Shown piece by piece: positions 8,592 to 16,581 of a stretch of DNA of 64,000 nt. Numbering within the stretch: the stretch's first letter is position 1; each line of letters opens with the position of its first letter. Position numbers and translations under genes: made by a program. The notes beneath the pieces were generated by a model that ran no database searches, was not told the origin of the DNA, and saw only the letters and a list, made by a program, of their open reading frames with translations. This DNA comes from Martinezella lusitana. Its GTDB lineage: Bacteria > Pseudomonadota > Alphaproteobacteria > Rhizobiales > Rhizobiaceae. Where the stretch lies: the NCBI RefSeq assembly GCF_900094565.1, contig NZ_FMAF01000007.1:62001-126000 (forward strand), written 5' to 3'.

Positions 8592-8929
8592 CGGGAATCG
8601 AAAGATCGGCGCCCGCCGCTTTGGCGCCTGAGGAGATGGCAGGCCGGGCAGGCGAGGTCGCGAAACTTTTGAAGACGCTGGCGCATCCCGTGCGGCTGAT
8701 GCTCGCCTGCGCGCTCGCCGAAGGCGAATATTCGGTTAGCGCGCTGGAGGAGAAACTTGGCATCCATCAGCCGACACTCTCCCAGCAACTCGGCGTGCTG
8801 CGTGAGGCGGGCATCGTCGAAACACGCCGGGAGGCCAAGCAGATCTTCTATCGTCTGACGGAAGAGAAGGCGGCGCAACTCATCCAAGCGCTCTACGCTA
8901 TTTTCTGCGGACCGGAGGGGCGGAGATGA
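8585..8929 (+). CDS. bigR: BigR, ArsR-family sulfide/persulfide-responsive repressor
   Basis: A 114-residue winged-helix repressor of the ArsR/SmtB family. The recognition helix region reads LGIHQPTLSQQLGVLREAGI. Two cysteines, C42 (LMLACALAEG) and C108 (YAIFCGPE), fall exactly at the positions whose disulfide or polysulfide bridge switches Xylella BigR off DNA. It therefore should repress its own operon through the box at 7257-7276 until sulfide or persulfide accumulates. The gene overlaps blh at its start and the next permease gene by the ATGA arrangement, showing translational coupling. Confidence 0.95.
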   Translation: MVTGIERSAPAALAPEEMAGRAGEVAKLLKTLAHPVRLMLACALAEGEYSVSALEEKLGIHQPTLSQQLGVLREAGIVETRREAKQIFYRLTEEKAAQLIQALYAIFCGPEGRR

Positions 8930-9333
8930 CGCCTTATCTACCCTCACTTTTCGGCGGGATGCTCCTCGGTGCCTCCGCCGTTCTGCTGCTCGTTGTCAAC
9001 GGTCGGATCGCCGGCATCAGTGGGATCGTCGGCCGTCTCCTCGGCGGATATCAGGTTCCAGCCAACATCGCGTTCGTCGTCGGTCTCATGGCCGGCCCGC
9101 TCCTTTACGCCGCAACCTATGATCGTTACCCCGCAGTGACGATCGCGGCCCCTTGGTACCTTGTGCTTGCCTCCGGGCTGCTTGTCGGCATCGGCACCCG
9201 CATGGGCTCAGGTTGCACCTCCGGTCATGGGATTCTCGGCCTCGCTCGTTTCTCGAAGCGCTCCTTCGCGGCGACCGCGACCTTCCTGGCCGCGGGAATC
9301 ATCACGGCGACCACCATGGGGATACTGAGATGA
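8926..9333 (+). CDS. YeeE/YedE-family membrane permease, first subunit
   Basis: A 135-residue membrane protein with four predicted hydrophobic segments. It has the family's repeated motif, here GTRMGSGCTSGHGILGLARF with the conserved cysteine. YeeE/YedE proteins move thiosulfate or other sulfur species; in BigR operons the pair is proposed to export sulfite or related products of Blh. It overlaps bigR and the next permease gene by 4 bases each (ATGA), so all four genes are coupled. The transported molecule is not determined from sequence. Confidence 0.9.
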   Translation: MTPYLPSLFGGMLLGASAVLLLVVNGRIAGISGIVGRLLGGYQVPANIAFVVGLMAGPLLYAATYDRYPAVTIAAPWYLVLASGLLVGIGTRMGSGCTSGHGILGLARFSKRSFAATATFLAAGIITATTMGILR

Positions 9334-9770
9334 CAGGTCTATCCTACGCGCGCCTCGCTGTTGCCTTCCTTTCGGGGATGATCTTTGGCTTCGGCCTGTC
9401 GCTCTCCGGAATGGTCGACCCCGCGCGCGTCCTCGGCTTCCTCAATTTGGCCAGTGGCCATTGGGATCCGAGCCTGATGTTCGTGCTCGGCGGTGCGGTA
9501 CTCATCGCGGTACCGGGCGTCATGCTCCAGCGCCGCATGAAAAAGCCCGCCCTGGACACGCGGTTCCACCTGCCTGAAAAGTCCGCCGTCGATACGCGCC
9601 TCATCGTCGGCTCTGCGATCTTTGGCATCGGCTGGGGAAGTGCCGGCTTCTGCCCGGGGCCGGCTGTCTCCGCGCTTTCGATCGGGCTGCCGTCCGTCCC
9701 GCTGTTCGTTGTCGCCATGGCGGCGGGCATGATCCTCCATGATCGGCTCTTGACGAGGAAGCGGCTGTGA
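9330..9770 (+). CDS. YeeE/YedE-family membrane permease, second subunit
   Basis: A 146-residue membrane protein homologous to the second half of larger YeeE proteins. It opens with hydrophobic segment SYARLAVAFLSGMIFGFGLS and carries GMVDPARVLGFLN and the conserved cysteine motif GWGSAGFCPGPAVSAL. ATG 9330 overlaps the previous stop by 4 bases; the same frame extends upstream to 9153 but that overlaps the previous gene. It probably pairs with the product of 8926-9333 to make one complete sulfur-compound channel. Confidence 0.9.
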   Translation: MTGLSYARLAVAFLSGMIFGFGLSLSGMVDPARVLGFLNLASGHWDPSLMFVLGGAVLIAVPGVMLQRRMKKPALDTRFHLPEKSAVDTRLIVGSAIFGIGWGSAGFCPGPAVSALSIGLPSVPLFVVAMAAGMILHDRLLTRKRL

Positions 9771-9823
9771 CGACCGTTTCCATTCTCGCAGCAATCGGCT
9801 CGGCCGGCTTCACCGCTCTTTGA
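9767..9823 (+). pseudogene. Tiny coupled frame, possibly the start of a lost operon gene
   Basis: A GTG at 9767 overlaps the permease stop in a GTGA arrangement, as between the other genes of this operon. It opens an 18-codon frame (TVSILAAIGSAGFTAL), hydrophobic like the start of a membrane protein, and then stops. BigR operons often carry a further exporter gene here, so this may be a truncated remnant. It could equally be chance. Confidence 0.25.
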
Positions 9824-9877
9824 GATCAGGCAAGGACGTCGCGCCGCTTTCTTCCGACCGACTGGACATCGATGAGG

Positions 9878-11512
9878 TCAGATCGGCATCCGACGCAGAA
9901 GGAACTTCTGAATCTTGCCGGTGGACGTCTTCGGTATCTCTGCAAACACGATGCGCGTGGGGCATTTGAAGCGGGCGATGATTGTTTTGCAGTGGTCTAT
10001 CAGCTCCTGTTCGGTTGCTTGCTCGCCGGGCTTGAGCTCCACATAGGCAACCGGAGTTTCCCCCCATTTCTCGTGAGGCTTGGCCACAACAGCGGCTACC
10101 GCAACGGCCGGATGCTTGTAGAGAGCATCCTCGACCTCGATCGACGAGATGTTCTCGCCGCCGGAAATAATGATGTCCTTCGAGCGGTCCTTGATCTGGA
10201 CATAGCCGTCCTCGTGCATCACGCCAAGATCGCCTGAGTGGAACCATCCACCGGCAAAGCACTCGTCATTCGCCGCCGGATTTTTGAGGTAGCCCTTCAT
10301 CACCATGTTGCCGCGAAGCATGACTTCGCCAATGGTCGTTCCATCCGCCGGCACAGGGGTCATGGTTTCGGGATCGATGACATTCAGTTCGGAGAGGGCG
10401 ATATAGGCAACTCCCTGCCGTGCTTTCTTGGCAGCCTGCTCGGCGCTGCTAAGGTTATCCCAGGCAGTGTTCCATTCATTGACCACGGCCGGACCATACG
10501 TTTCAGTCAGTCCGTAAAGGTGTGTCACTTCGAAGCCCGCATTGGCCATTGCTGCCAAAACTGCTTCCGGCGGCGGTGCCGCGGCCGTATTGAAAACGAC
10601 CTTCTGGGAAAATGCGCGCCGATCGCTGTCCGGCGCGTTGACCAGCGAGGACATGACGATGGGTGCACCACACAGATGCGTAACGCCGTGATCGGCAATG
10701 GCATCGAATATCGGCTTGGCGCGCACCCATCGCAGGCAGATATGCGTGCCGGCCTGCACCGCGACCGTCCAAGTGAAGCACCAGCCATTGGCGTGAAACA
10801 TCGGCAGTGTCCAGAGATAGACGGGATGCTTGCCCATGCCGGCGTGAATGACATTTCCGAGCGATGCAAGTGCGGCACCGCGGTGATGGTAGACTGCGCC
10901 TTTGGGATTTCCGGTGGTGCCGGATGTGTAATTCAGGGAAATGGCATCCCACTCGTCAACGGGCTCGGCCCATTCGAATGCCTCGTCACCACCAGCTCGA
11001 AACGCCTGATAATTCATGGTCCCTATTGGCGCACCCTTCTTGAACGGTGCGTCCGCAGGAAATTCGGCATCGTCGAAGCCGATCACCAGCGGGGTGACCG
11101 CGGCGTTCTCCAGCGCCTGCCGCATGACGTCGGAAAACTCGGTATCCACGATGACGACCCTGGATTCGGCATGGTCGAGCTGGAATGCGATCGAGTCCGC
11201 ATCCAGCCTTGTGTTGATGGAGTGCAGCACGGCGCCGCCTGCCATCGGCACGCCGTAATGCGCTTCCAGCATCGGTGGCGTGTTGGACAGCATCACCGTC
11301 ACCGTATCGCCTTTTCCAACGCCGTGACGTGATAGCGCGGAGGCGAGCTTCCGGCAATTCTTCCAGAATTGCGAGTAGCTTATTCGCTGGCTTCCGTGAA
11401 TGACTGCCGTTCGCTCGGGAAATGTGCGGGCAGCCCGCTCCAGATAGGATATAGGCGTCATCGGGCTATGGTTTGCCTCGCGCCGACCCAGATTGTCGTC
11501 ATATTTGTTCAC
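9878..11512 (-). CDS. Acyl-CoA synthetase (AMP-forming), medium-chain / methylthiopropionate-type
   Basis: A 544-residue adenylate-forming ligase that activates a carboxylic acid with ATP and CoA. Core motifs are all present: YTSGTTGNPKGAVYHHRGA (A3), YGLTETYGP (A5), WFHSGDLGVMHEDGYVQIKD (A7), IISGGENISS (A8) and the catalytic lysine in PKTSTGKIQKFLLR near the C-terminus. Overall it resembles the AlkK/DmdB group acting on short or medium-chain acids; the substrate is not certain. GTG 11512 is the start because GGGAGGAG precedes it; the frame opens further at 11614 without a ribosome site. It stands alone, converging on the Blh/BigR operon. Confidence 0.9.
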   Translation of the reverse strand: MNKYDDNLGRREANHSPMTPISYLERAARTFPERTAVIHGSQRISYSQFWKNCRKLASALSRHGVGKGDTVTVMLSNTPPMLEAHYGVPMAGGAVLHSINTRLDADSIAFQLDHAESRVVIVDTEFSDVMRQALENAAVTPLVIGFDDAEFPADAPFKKGAPIGTMNYQAFRAGGDEAFEWAEPVDEWDAISLNYTSGTTGNPKGAVYHHRGAALASLGNVIHAGMGKHPVYLWTLPMFHANGWCFTWTVAVQAGTHICLRWVRAKPIFDAIADHGVTHLCGAPIVMSSLVNAPDSDRRAFSQKVVFNTAAAPPPEAVLAAMANAGFEVTHLYGLTETYGPAVVNEWNTAWDNLSSAEQAAKKARQGVAYIALSELNVIDPETMTPVPADGTTIGEVMLRGNMVMKGYLKNPAANDECFAGGWFHSGDLGVMHEDGYVQIKDRSKDIIISGGENISSIEVEDALYKHPAVAVAAVVAKPHEKWGETPVAYVELKPGEQATEQELIDHCKTIIARFKCPTRIVFAEIPKTSTGKIQKFLLRRMPI

Positions 11513-12005
11513 TGTTGCGCTCCTCCCAGATTGCAATGAGACTAGACGGCCGCTGTACCCCTCATGATATTTTGTGATGGCGACCGTCGCCCCTCCACCC
11601 CCAATCATATGCAATATCTTCGCTTCGGGATGATATCTTCCGCAAGCATGTTACGATTGATTGTAGCGTCGATCTTAGTGATCACGCCCGAAGCCTTTTA
11701 AATCAAGGTTTTTCGTGAAAGATCGCCAAACGCTTCCGCTGCGGTCAATGCCATTCGAGGCCAGCGTCGAAAGCTCCGGCACGCTTTATCTGGGGGCTTC
11801 CGCAATCTCGCTCTAAGCGATGTCGATAGGTGCTGGCATTGCAGGCGCGGTCGGTGGCACCGTCCATTGCCGTAGGAGCGCTCCTGAGGCACCCTTGCTT
11901 GATCGCTCTCGATCCGTCGATCATCGATCCCTGCCTCATCCCGATGCGATCGGGATGAAGGCGACGGTGTCGGGTAAGGATAATCAGGCCGCCGCCATTG
12001 TCATC
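11513..12005. other. Intergenic region with one hairpin
   Basis: Roughly 490 bases upstream of the acyl-CoA ligase and downstream of the MFS gene. It should contain the ligase promoter. I see no secure gene. The only clear structure is the inverted repeat at 11936-11958. Confidence 0.45.
11936..11958 (-). terminator. Hairpin downstream of the MFS gene
   Basis: TCATCCCGAT-GCG-ATCGGGATGA has perfect 10-base arms and a 3-base loop. It lies 48 bases beyond the stop of the MFS gene read on the minus strand. No T-run follows on either strand, so it may be an imperfect terminator, an RNA-stabilising hairpin or an operator for the ligase gene. Confidence 0.4.
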
Positions 12006-13331
12006 TCAGTGCGTGCTGCTGTTGCCGGCGGCCGGTTGGCTGTCGACGATCCAGCGGCGGTGCGGGCCGAGCGCCAGCAGGAGCACAACGGAGAGGAAGC
12101 AGCAGCCGGCGAGAATATAGAAGCCGATATCGCCATTGCCGGTCGCGGCATCGACATAGGCCTTGATCTGCGGCGAGGCGAAGCTGCCGAGATTGCCGAG
12201 CGAGACGATGAAGGCGATGCCGCTTGCGGCACCGACGCCACCGAGATAGCGGGTCGGCATGCTCCAGAACACCGGCTGCGATGAGGCGAGCCCCGGCACC
12301 GCGATGCAGGCGGCAATTACCATGACCCAGGGGTTCATGGTGAGCCCGATCATACCCAGTGCAATGGTCCCGACCGTCAGCATGGCGATGCAGACGATGC
12401 GGTGATTGTCGTGCCGGTCGGCATAAACAGTGAAGAAGCGCGTTGCGATCAGGGCGCAGAGCCACGGCAGACCCAGCAGCACGCCGACCCAGGTATTGAC
12501 GCCGCCGCCCATGGCCTGCGCCAGCCGCGCCGGCAGGTAGAAGGTGATCGGGCCGACGCCCACCTGAATGAAGAGATAGATGCCGATGAAGGTTAGGACC
12601 CGCCAATCCCTAAGCACGCTGAAGACGGAATGCTTCACCTCGGAGAGCTTGCCGCGCTCTTCCGATTCGATAACGGTGACGAGCGCCTTTCTTTCCTCTG
12701 TGGTCAGCCATTTCGCTTCGCCGGGGCGGCTCGTCAGGAAGAACAGCGCCAGGATGCCGACGATCGTCGCCGACAGGCCTTCGACCGCAAACATCCATTG
12801 CCAGTTGGTAAGACCCAGCACGTCGTGATGGGTGAGAAGCCAGCCGGAAAGGGGCGCGCCGATCACCAGCGCCAGGGGCACGCCGAGATAGAAAAGACCG
12901 GTCGCCCGCGCCCGTTGCTTGGCAGGGAACCAGTAGGTCAGATAGAGCAACACGCCCGGATAGAAGCCGGCTTCGCAGACGCCGAGCAGGAAACGGACGA
13001 TGTAGTAGCTCGTCGCCGTGTGGGCAAAGACCATGCAGGCCGAGACGATACCCCAGGTGATCATGATCCGACTGAGCCAGAGACGGGCGCCGACGCGCTG
13101 CATGATCAGGTTGCTCGGTACTTCGAAGGTGGCGTAGCCAAGATAGAGAATACCGGCCCCGAATGCATAGGCCGCATCCGAAAGACCAGTGTCGGCCTGG
13201 TAGGCCGTCTTGGCGAAGCCGACATTCGATCGATCGAGAAAATTAAGGATCAGCATCAAGCCCAGGAAGGGCAGAAGACGGATGGTCGCCTTGCGGACGG
13301 CGCTCTGCAGCGCCGGATTGTCGTCTGTCAT
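12006..13331 (-). CDS. MFS transporter, anion:cation symporter (ACS) family
   Basis: A 441-residue inner-membrane transporter of the family carrying organic acids such as tartrate, glucarate, phthalate or pantothenate-like anions. About 12 hydrophobic segments are visible, split into two bundles by a charged loop around residues 195-235. The first segment has the ACS signature LNFLDRSNVGFAK. ATG 13331 is preceded by GGGAGGAGTG; the frame opens earlier at 13481 but without that site. It stands alone on the minus strand. Substrate unknown. Confidence 0.9.
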   Translation of the reverse strand: MTDDNPALQSAVRKATIRLLPFLGLMLILNFLDRSNVGFAKTAYQADTGLSDAAYAFGAGILYLGYATFEVPSNLIMQRVGARLWLSRIMITWGIVSACMVFAHTATSYYIVRFLLGVCEAGFYPGVLLYLTYWFPAKQRARATGLFYLGVPLALVIGAPLSGWLLTHHDVLGLTNWQWMFAVEGLSATIVGILALFFLTSRPGEAKWLTTEERKALVTVIESEERGKLSEVKHSVFSVLRDWRVLTFIGIYLFIQVGVGPITFYLPARLAQAMGGGVNTWVGVLLGLPWLCALIATRFFTVYADRHDNHRIVCIAMLTVGTIALGMIGLTMNPWVMVIAACIAVPGLASSQPVFWSMPTRYLGGVGAASGIAFIVSLGNLGSFASPQIKAYVDAATGNGDIGFYILAGCCFLSVVLLLALGPHRRWIVDSQPAAGNSSTH

Positions 13332-13911
13332 GTCACTCCTCCCGGAACGCGGCGCCTCCTGCCCGAGACCGCTTTCCGTCCTCACACCGGACTTGACAGG
13401 TCCGGCACCTCCACATCGGCCCGCCATGGCGGTTTGCCAATTTGCATATACGCAGACTATATTCATCTGTGAAAAGGTCAATAGGAGTCGTTTCGCGTGA
13501 TCGAAGCACCGGGGAAAGCCGTGAAACGAGGACGCAGCGCCGTTGCGATGCTCCCAAATCCACCAATGTTGCTTCTTGAGGGGGTGTGATTGACTGGTTT
13601 TGATCGTTCACATAGGGCTTGCGACGAGCGACCCGCATTCGCATGCGGGCAGGGTCAAAGTCCCGGAGCATACCATGCGTCCTGCCGGAATCGAACGCCC
13701 GCTGATGAAGGCGACGGTCGGCCGACTAGCCTATCAGCCACCAAAACAGCGTCCCGAATACACAAATGTACAACGCGATGCGGACGAGACCCTCGTTCAC
13801 GTTGCCTTTTCCAACGATGAATGTGGAACAGTCTTCTTGCATAATTGTCCCGCCTTGCTTGACAACGCTCTAACGAAATTTCTGTCGTGGCGGTCGCGCC
13901 TCAGCCGGCGT
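13332..13911. other. Intergenic region, no gene recognised
   Basis: 580 bases between the MFS start and the SufR-like stop. The MFS promoter should lie near 13440-13490, which is AT-rich. A short inverted repeat, CCCGCAT-TCGC-ATGCGGG, lies at 13632-13649. Frames are open on both strands, but none has a convincing start site or family. Confidence 0.4.
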
Positions 13912-14595
13912 CTAGTGCGGCGAAATGCGATAAGCGCAACGGCGAGCGCCGTGAAGAATGTGCTCCTCACGTTCTACCGTGCAGCCGTCGCCAAGGACAT
14001 CGCGAAACACCGCCAGTTCCGATCTGCAGAAGCCCTGGCAGGTCGTTGCGGCCGCGCATATCGGACAGTGGTTCTCGATCAGGAGCCATGCGTCGCCTTC
14101 ATTCGTCCGACGCCATTCGGCCATATAGCCTTCGGCGGATCGTTGCGCCGCAAGGGCTGCAATGCGCGCCTCGAGATCATCGACGCCTTCGAGGACGGCC
14201 GAATAGGTGGCTCGCGTCTCGCCTTCTCTTGCGGCAATCAATTGGTCAAGCGCGGCTTCACCGAGCGTGTTGCGAACCGCCTTGATCAGGCTGACGGCAA
14301 GCTCTCCATGCGTATCGGGAAAAAATCCGTGCCCGCGCTCCGTCAGCTCCCACTCCTGTTGCGGCCGGCCGACGCCCTTGGCTTGAGAACGAGCCTCGAC
14401 GAGGCCATCCGCTGCCAGCTTGACAAGCTGCTGGCGCGCATTCTCCCCGGTTGTTCCAAGAGCAGTGCCAAGCGCCGCAGAGGTTTGCGAACCGCGCATC
14501 TTCAAAAGCGTGAGAATCCGCTCGGATGCGGGCCGCCCCTGGCGCTTCTCCGCTTCCGTGTCAGTCGAGCCAGCGAGGTAATATTCCAAAGCCAT
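13912..14595 (-). CDS. SufR/ArsR-like regulator with cysteine cluster
   Basis: A 227-residue regulator of the COG2345 type. The N-terminal winged helix spans residues about 23-90 (SERILTLLKMRGSQTSAAL, then a TGENARQQL recognition helix). The C-terminal domain carries six cysteines: C177, C180, C186, C190, C205 and C220. The segment ENHCPICAAATTCQGFCRSE and the ending EHILHGARRCAYRI match SufR-like proteins that hold an iron-sulfur cluster or zinc. It likely senses iron-sulfur or redox state. Start at 14595 (MALEYY) is preferred; ATGs near 14715 are in frame but the added stretch looks non-coding. Target genes are not evident nearby. Confidence 0.78.
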   Translation of the reverse strand: MALEYYLAGSTDTEAEKRQGRPASERILTLLKMRGSQTSAALGTALGTTGENARQQLVKLAADGLVEARSQAKGVGRPQQEWELTERGHGFFPDTHGELAVSLIKAVRNTLGEAALDQLIAAREGETRATYSAVLEGVDDLEARIAALAAQRSAEGYMAEWRRTNEGDAWLLIENHCPICAAATTCQGFCRSELAVFRDVLGDGCTVEREEHILHGARRCAYRISPH

Positions 14596-14795
14596 GCTTG
14601 GTATATAGTCGAGCCGCGAACAGCCATCAATCCCGATGGGCACCTCTAACTCGACTTTGGATGATGATTCAATTTCACCGCGCACAGATGCCTGACCGGA
14701 TTGCCTCTCCATCAACTCGATATTCGAGCCGGAGCGATACCGTTATATGCGGAAAAATATAATGCTAGCGGTTAGGCCTCTTCCAGGAGAATCCC

Positions 14796-14987
14796 ATACT
14801 CAGACTCCATCGCCCGATCCCCGTCGCGAAAATCGCTATTGCACTCGGCAGCATAGTGTTCTCGACGCCCGCCTGGGCTGACCGTGTGGTGACCGATCAG
14901 ATCGGCCGTCAGGTGCATATTCCGGATGTCGTGAACCGCGTCATCATCCTGCAGCACCAGACCCTCAACATCGCCGTCCAGCTCGAA
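14796..14987 (+). pseudogene. N-terminal remnant of a siderophore/heme/corrinoid ABC binding protein
   Basis: A plus-strand frame begins with AGGAG at 14785 and then ATA (not ATG) at 14796. It encodes a good signal peptide (hydrophobic VAKIAIALGSIVFS, cleavage after PAWA) and the mature start RVVTDQIGRQVHIPDVVNRV, then ILQHQTLNIAVQL, typical of PF01497 periplasmic binding proteins. Past about 14987 the similarity stops in every frame, and the methyltransferase gene lies beyond on the other strand. The rest of the gene is gone and the start codon appears mutated, so this is a decayed gene. The intact paralogous-type importer lies at 16582. Confidence 0.7.
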
Positions 14988-15187
14988 CCGCTCTGCGGCA
15001 TCGCGGTTCGTTCGGCGAAACTCGGCAGCGGCCGGTGGGAGGAAACCGCTTTCGCGCCGCTGTGCCGGCAAAGGGACAGGAAAGGAAGCTGTCGCGACAG
15101 GGGCAGGAGATATTGCGAGACGCCGGATTTGTTTCGATCGACTGATCCGAATAGCCTGCCTGTGCATCGAAATGCCCGCTGGTGGGA

Positions 15188-15901
15188 TCAAGCCCTGACG
15201 ATGTGGATCCCGTAACTCCTCACGCTCTCATCTCCCACGATGTCCCTCATATGCAAGGGCACGTCCGATTCCACCGACCAGCGGTCTTTTACAACAAGGT
15301 GCTCTGGAAGATGGTCGACGATGCCCGAGATGACCTTTTCGTAGTCTACAATGATCGCTTCGCGACCGATCAGGCGATCGATCAAACTGGCATCGCTCGC
15401 CACGTGGCCGTTTTCGCAAAACCAATAGGATATGAGGTCCAGCTCCGAATTCGACGGCAAATCGGGAGGCAGGGTCTGGTTGAGAAAGCTGAAATCGCCG
15501 GCGCAACCGGAATCCGTCAGCACCGTTTGCGCGATGTTCAAGTGTAAGGGCGATTGATCGACGAAGGTCAGGTGCAGCCTCGGGTTCGTAGCGAGAAATG
15601 CGAACGTCAATCCGAAGACGCCCGAGCCGCAGCCTAGGTCGCGCACGTTTTCGTATTTCACCGGTTCGATATTCGCGGAGAGCAAAGCTAGGCAGCATTT
15701 GAGAGCGTTTTTAATTCCATACGCTTTCGTAAAAGTCTCAGCCTGCGTCTCGTGGTCAAATATGAAAATTCTTGCTGCGCTTTCGACCTCTTCTCTGAGC
15801 GCCAAAGCCTCCTGATCGGCTTTGAAGATTCCCGACTTTGCCTGCAACGCCGCGGCCAATTCAGCCAGCTCGACCGGAAACGTCCCCTGTTGCATTTTCA
15901 T
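15188..15901 (-). CDS. Class I SAM-dependent methyltransferase
   Basis: A 237-residue protein with a Rossmann-type methyltransferase core. Motif I is seen as VRDLGCGSGVFGLTFAFLA (about residues 86-104), followed by an acidic strand end (LHLTFVDQSPLHL). The N-terminal 80 residues are a helical extension not shared by all members. The C-terminal part (GHVASDASLIDRLIGREAII) contains the later strands. The start at 15901 has no strong ribosome site; a second ATG lies two codons later. Substrate is unknown. It lies between a decayed transporter gene and a cobalamin riboswitch, with no operon partner, suggesting an island of acquired or rearranged DNA. Confidence 0.72.
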   Translation of the reverse strand: MKMQQGTFPVELAELAAALQAKSGIFKADQEALALREEVESAARIFIFDHETQAETFTKAYGIKNALKCCLALLSANIEPVKYENVRDLGCGSGVFGLTFAFLATNPRLHLTFVDQSPLHLNIAQTVLTDSGCAGDFSFLNQTLPPDLPSNSELDLISYWFCENGHVASDASLIDRLIGREAIIVDYEKVISGIVDHLPEHLVVKDRWSVESDVPLHMRDIVGDESVRSYGIHIVRA

Positions 15902-16175
15902 CCATCATTTTGGTTAGGCTCACGCCGTCTGGTGAGCAGTGATAATGTCGATATATTGGCCCGCAGGGCGTTTTAGATATGAATTCTATTATGCAGATCG
16001 ATAAATGAACTTCGCCGGATGTGAACGCATCCATTTCATTCTCATACAACGAGACGAGCGTGTTCTTCAATGTCGAGCAACTCGTCGTCGAGGTGGAGAA
16101 GAGAAGAAACATTGCGCGGCTTTTGTCGATGGATGTGCTTGACGGCGAGCGGTCGTCCGACATAACTGGATGCGA

Positions 16176-16406
16176 CGGTTCCCCAAGGAAGACTCTACGG
16201 GGATTAATAGGGAACACGGTGAGGGCGACCCAAAGGGGACCTAGACCGTGGCTGCCCCCGCAACTGTAAGCGGATTGCCGGTCATCCCGGAGCGACCAGC
16301 TTGCTGGTCATCTCCCAGGGTCTTCGGACCATGCCACTGCGCGGAAACGGCGCGGGAAGGCAGATGATTGTCAGACATCCGCGAGCCAGGAGACCTGCCG
16401 TCAATC
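16176..16406 (+). ncRNA. Cobalamin (B12) riboswitch upstream of the ABC importer
   Basis: The conserved elements of the cobalamin riboswitch occur in order. GGTTCCCC starts the element near 16178, with AGGGAACACGGTGA at about 16218. Next come GGCTGCCCCCGCAACTGTAAGC (16250-16271), the GCCACTG and GGGAAGGC pair around 16331-16363, and the B12 box GCCAGGAGACCTGCC at about 16385-16399. It lies 176 bases before the binding-protein start on the same strand. In this arrangement adenosylcobalamin binding lowers expression of the downstream importer when the vitamin is plentiful. Confidence 0.95.
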
Positions 16407-16581
16407 ACGATCCAATCAGCCGGGCGGGGATGCCCGGAAAGGGACAGAGAATGATTGACCTGAGCCTTCGATATTACCCGGCACTCTTCGTTCTTGATTG
16501 GGATTTCCGCAACCGGCTGCGGTGTGCCTGAGCGCTGTTGCGCTGACGTCACTCAGTTTTTCATCCCTATCGAGATCTTTC

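Noticed and set aside
13632..13649. Inverted repeat CCCGCAT-TCGC-ATGCGGG
   Set aside because: Short, GC-rich and isolated; such repeats are expected by chance at this length in GC-rich DNA.
13683..13740. tRNA-like text (GGAATCGAACGCCCG) on the minus strand
   Set aside because: No acceptor-stem pairing or cloverleaf of about 75 bases could be built around it.
13600..14649. Plus-strand 349-codon frame opposite the SufR-like gene
   Set aside because: Overlaps a gene with a clear winged helix and cysteine cluster; product is arginine-rich and unstructured, typical of antisense.
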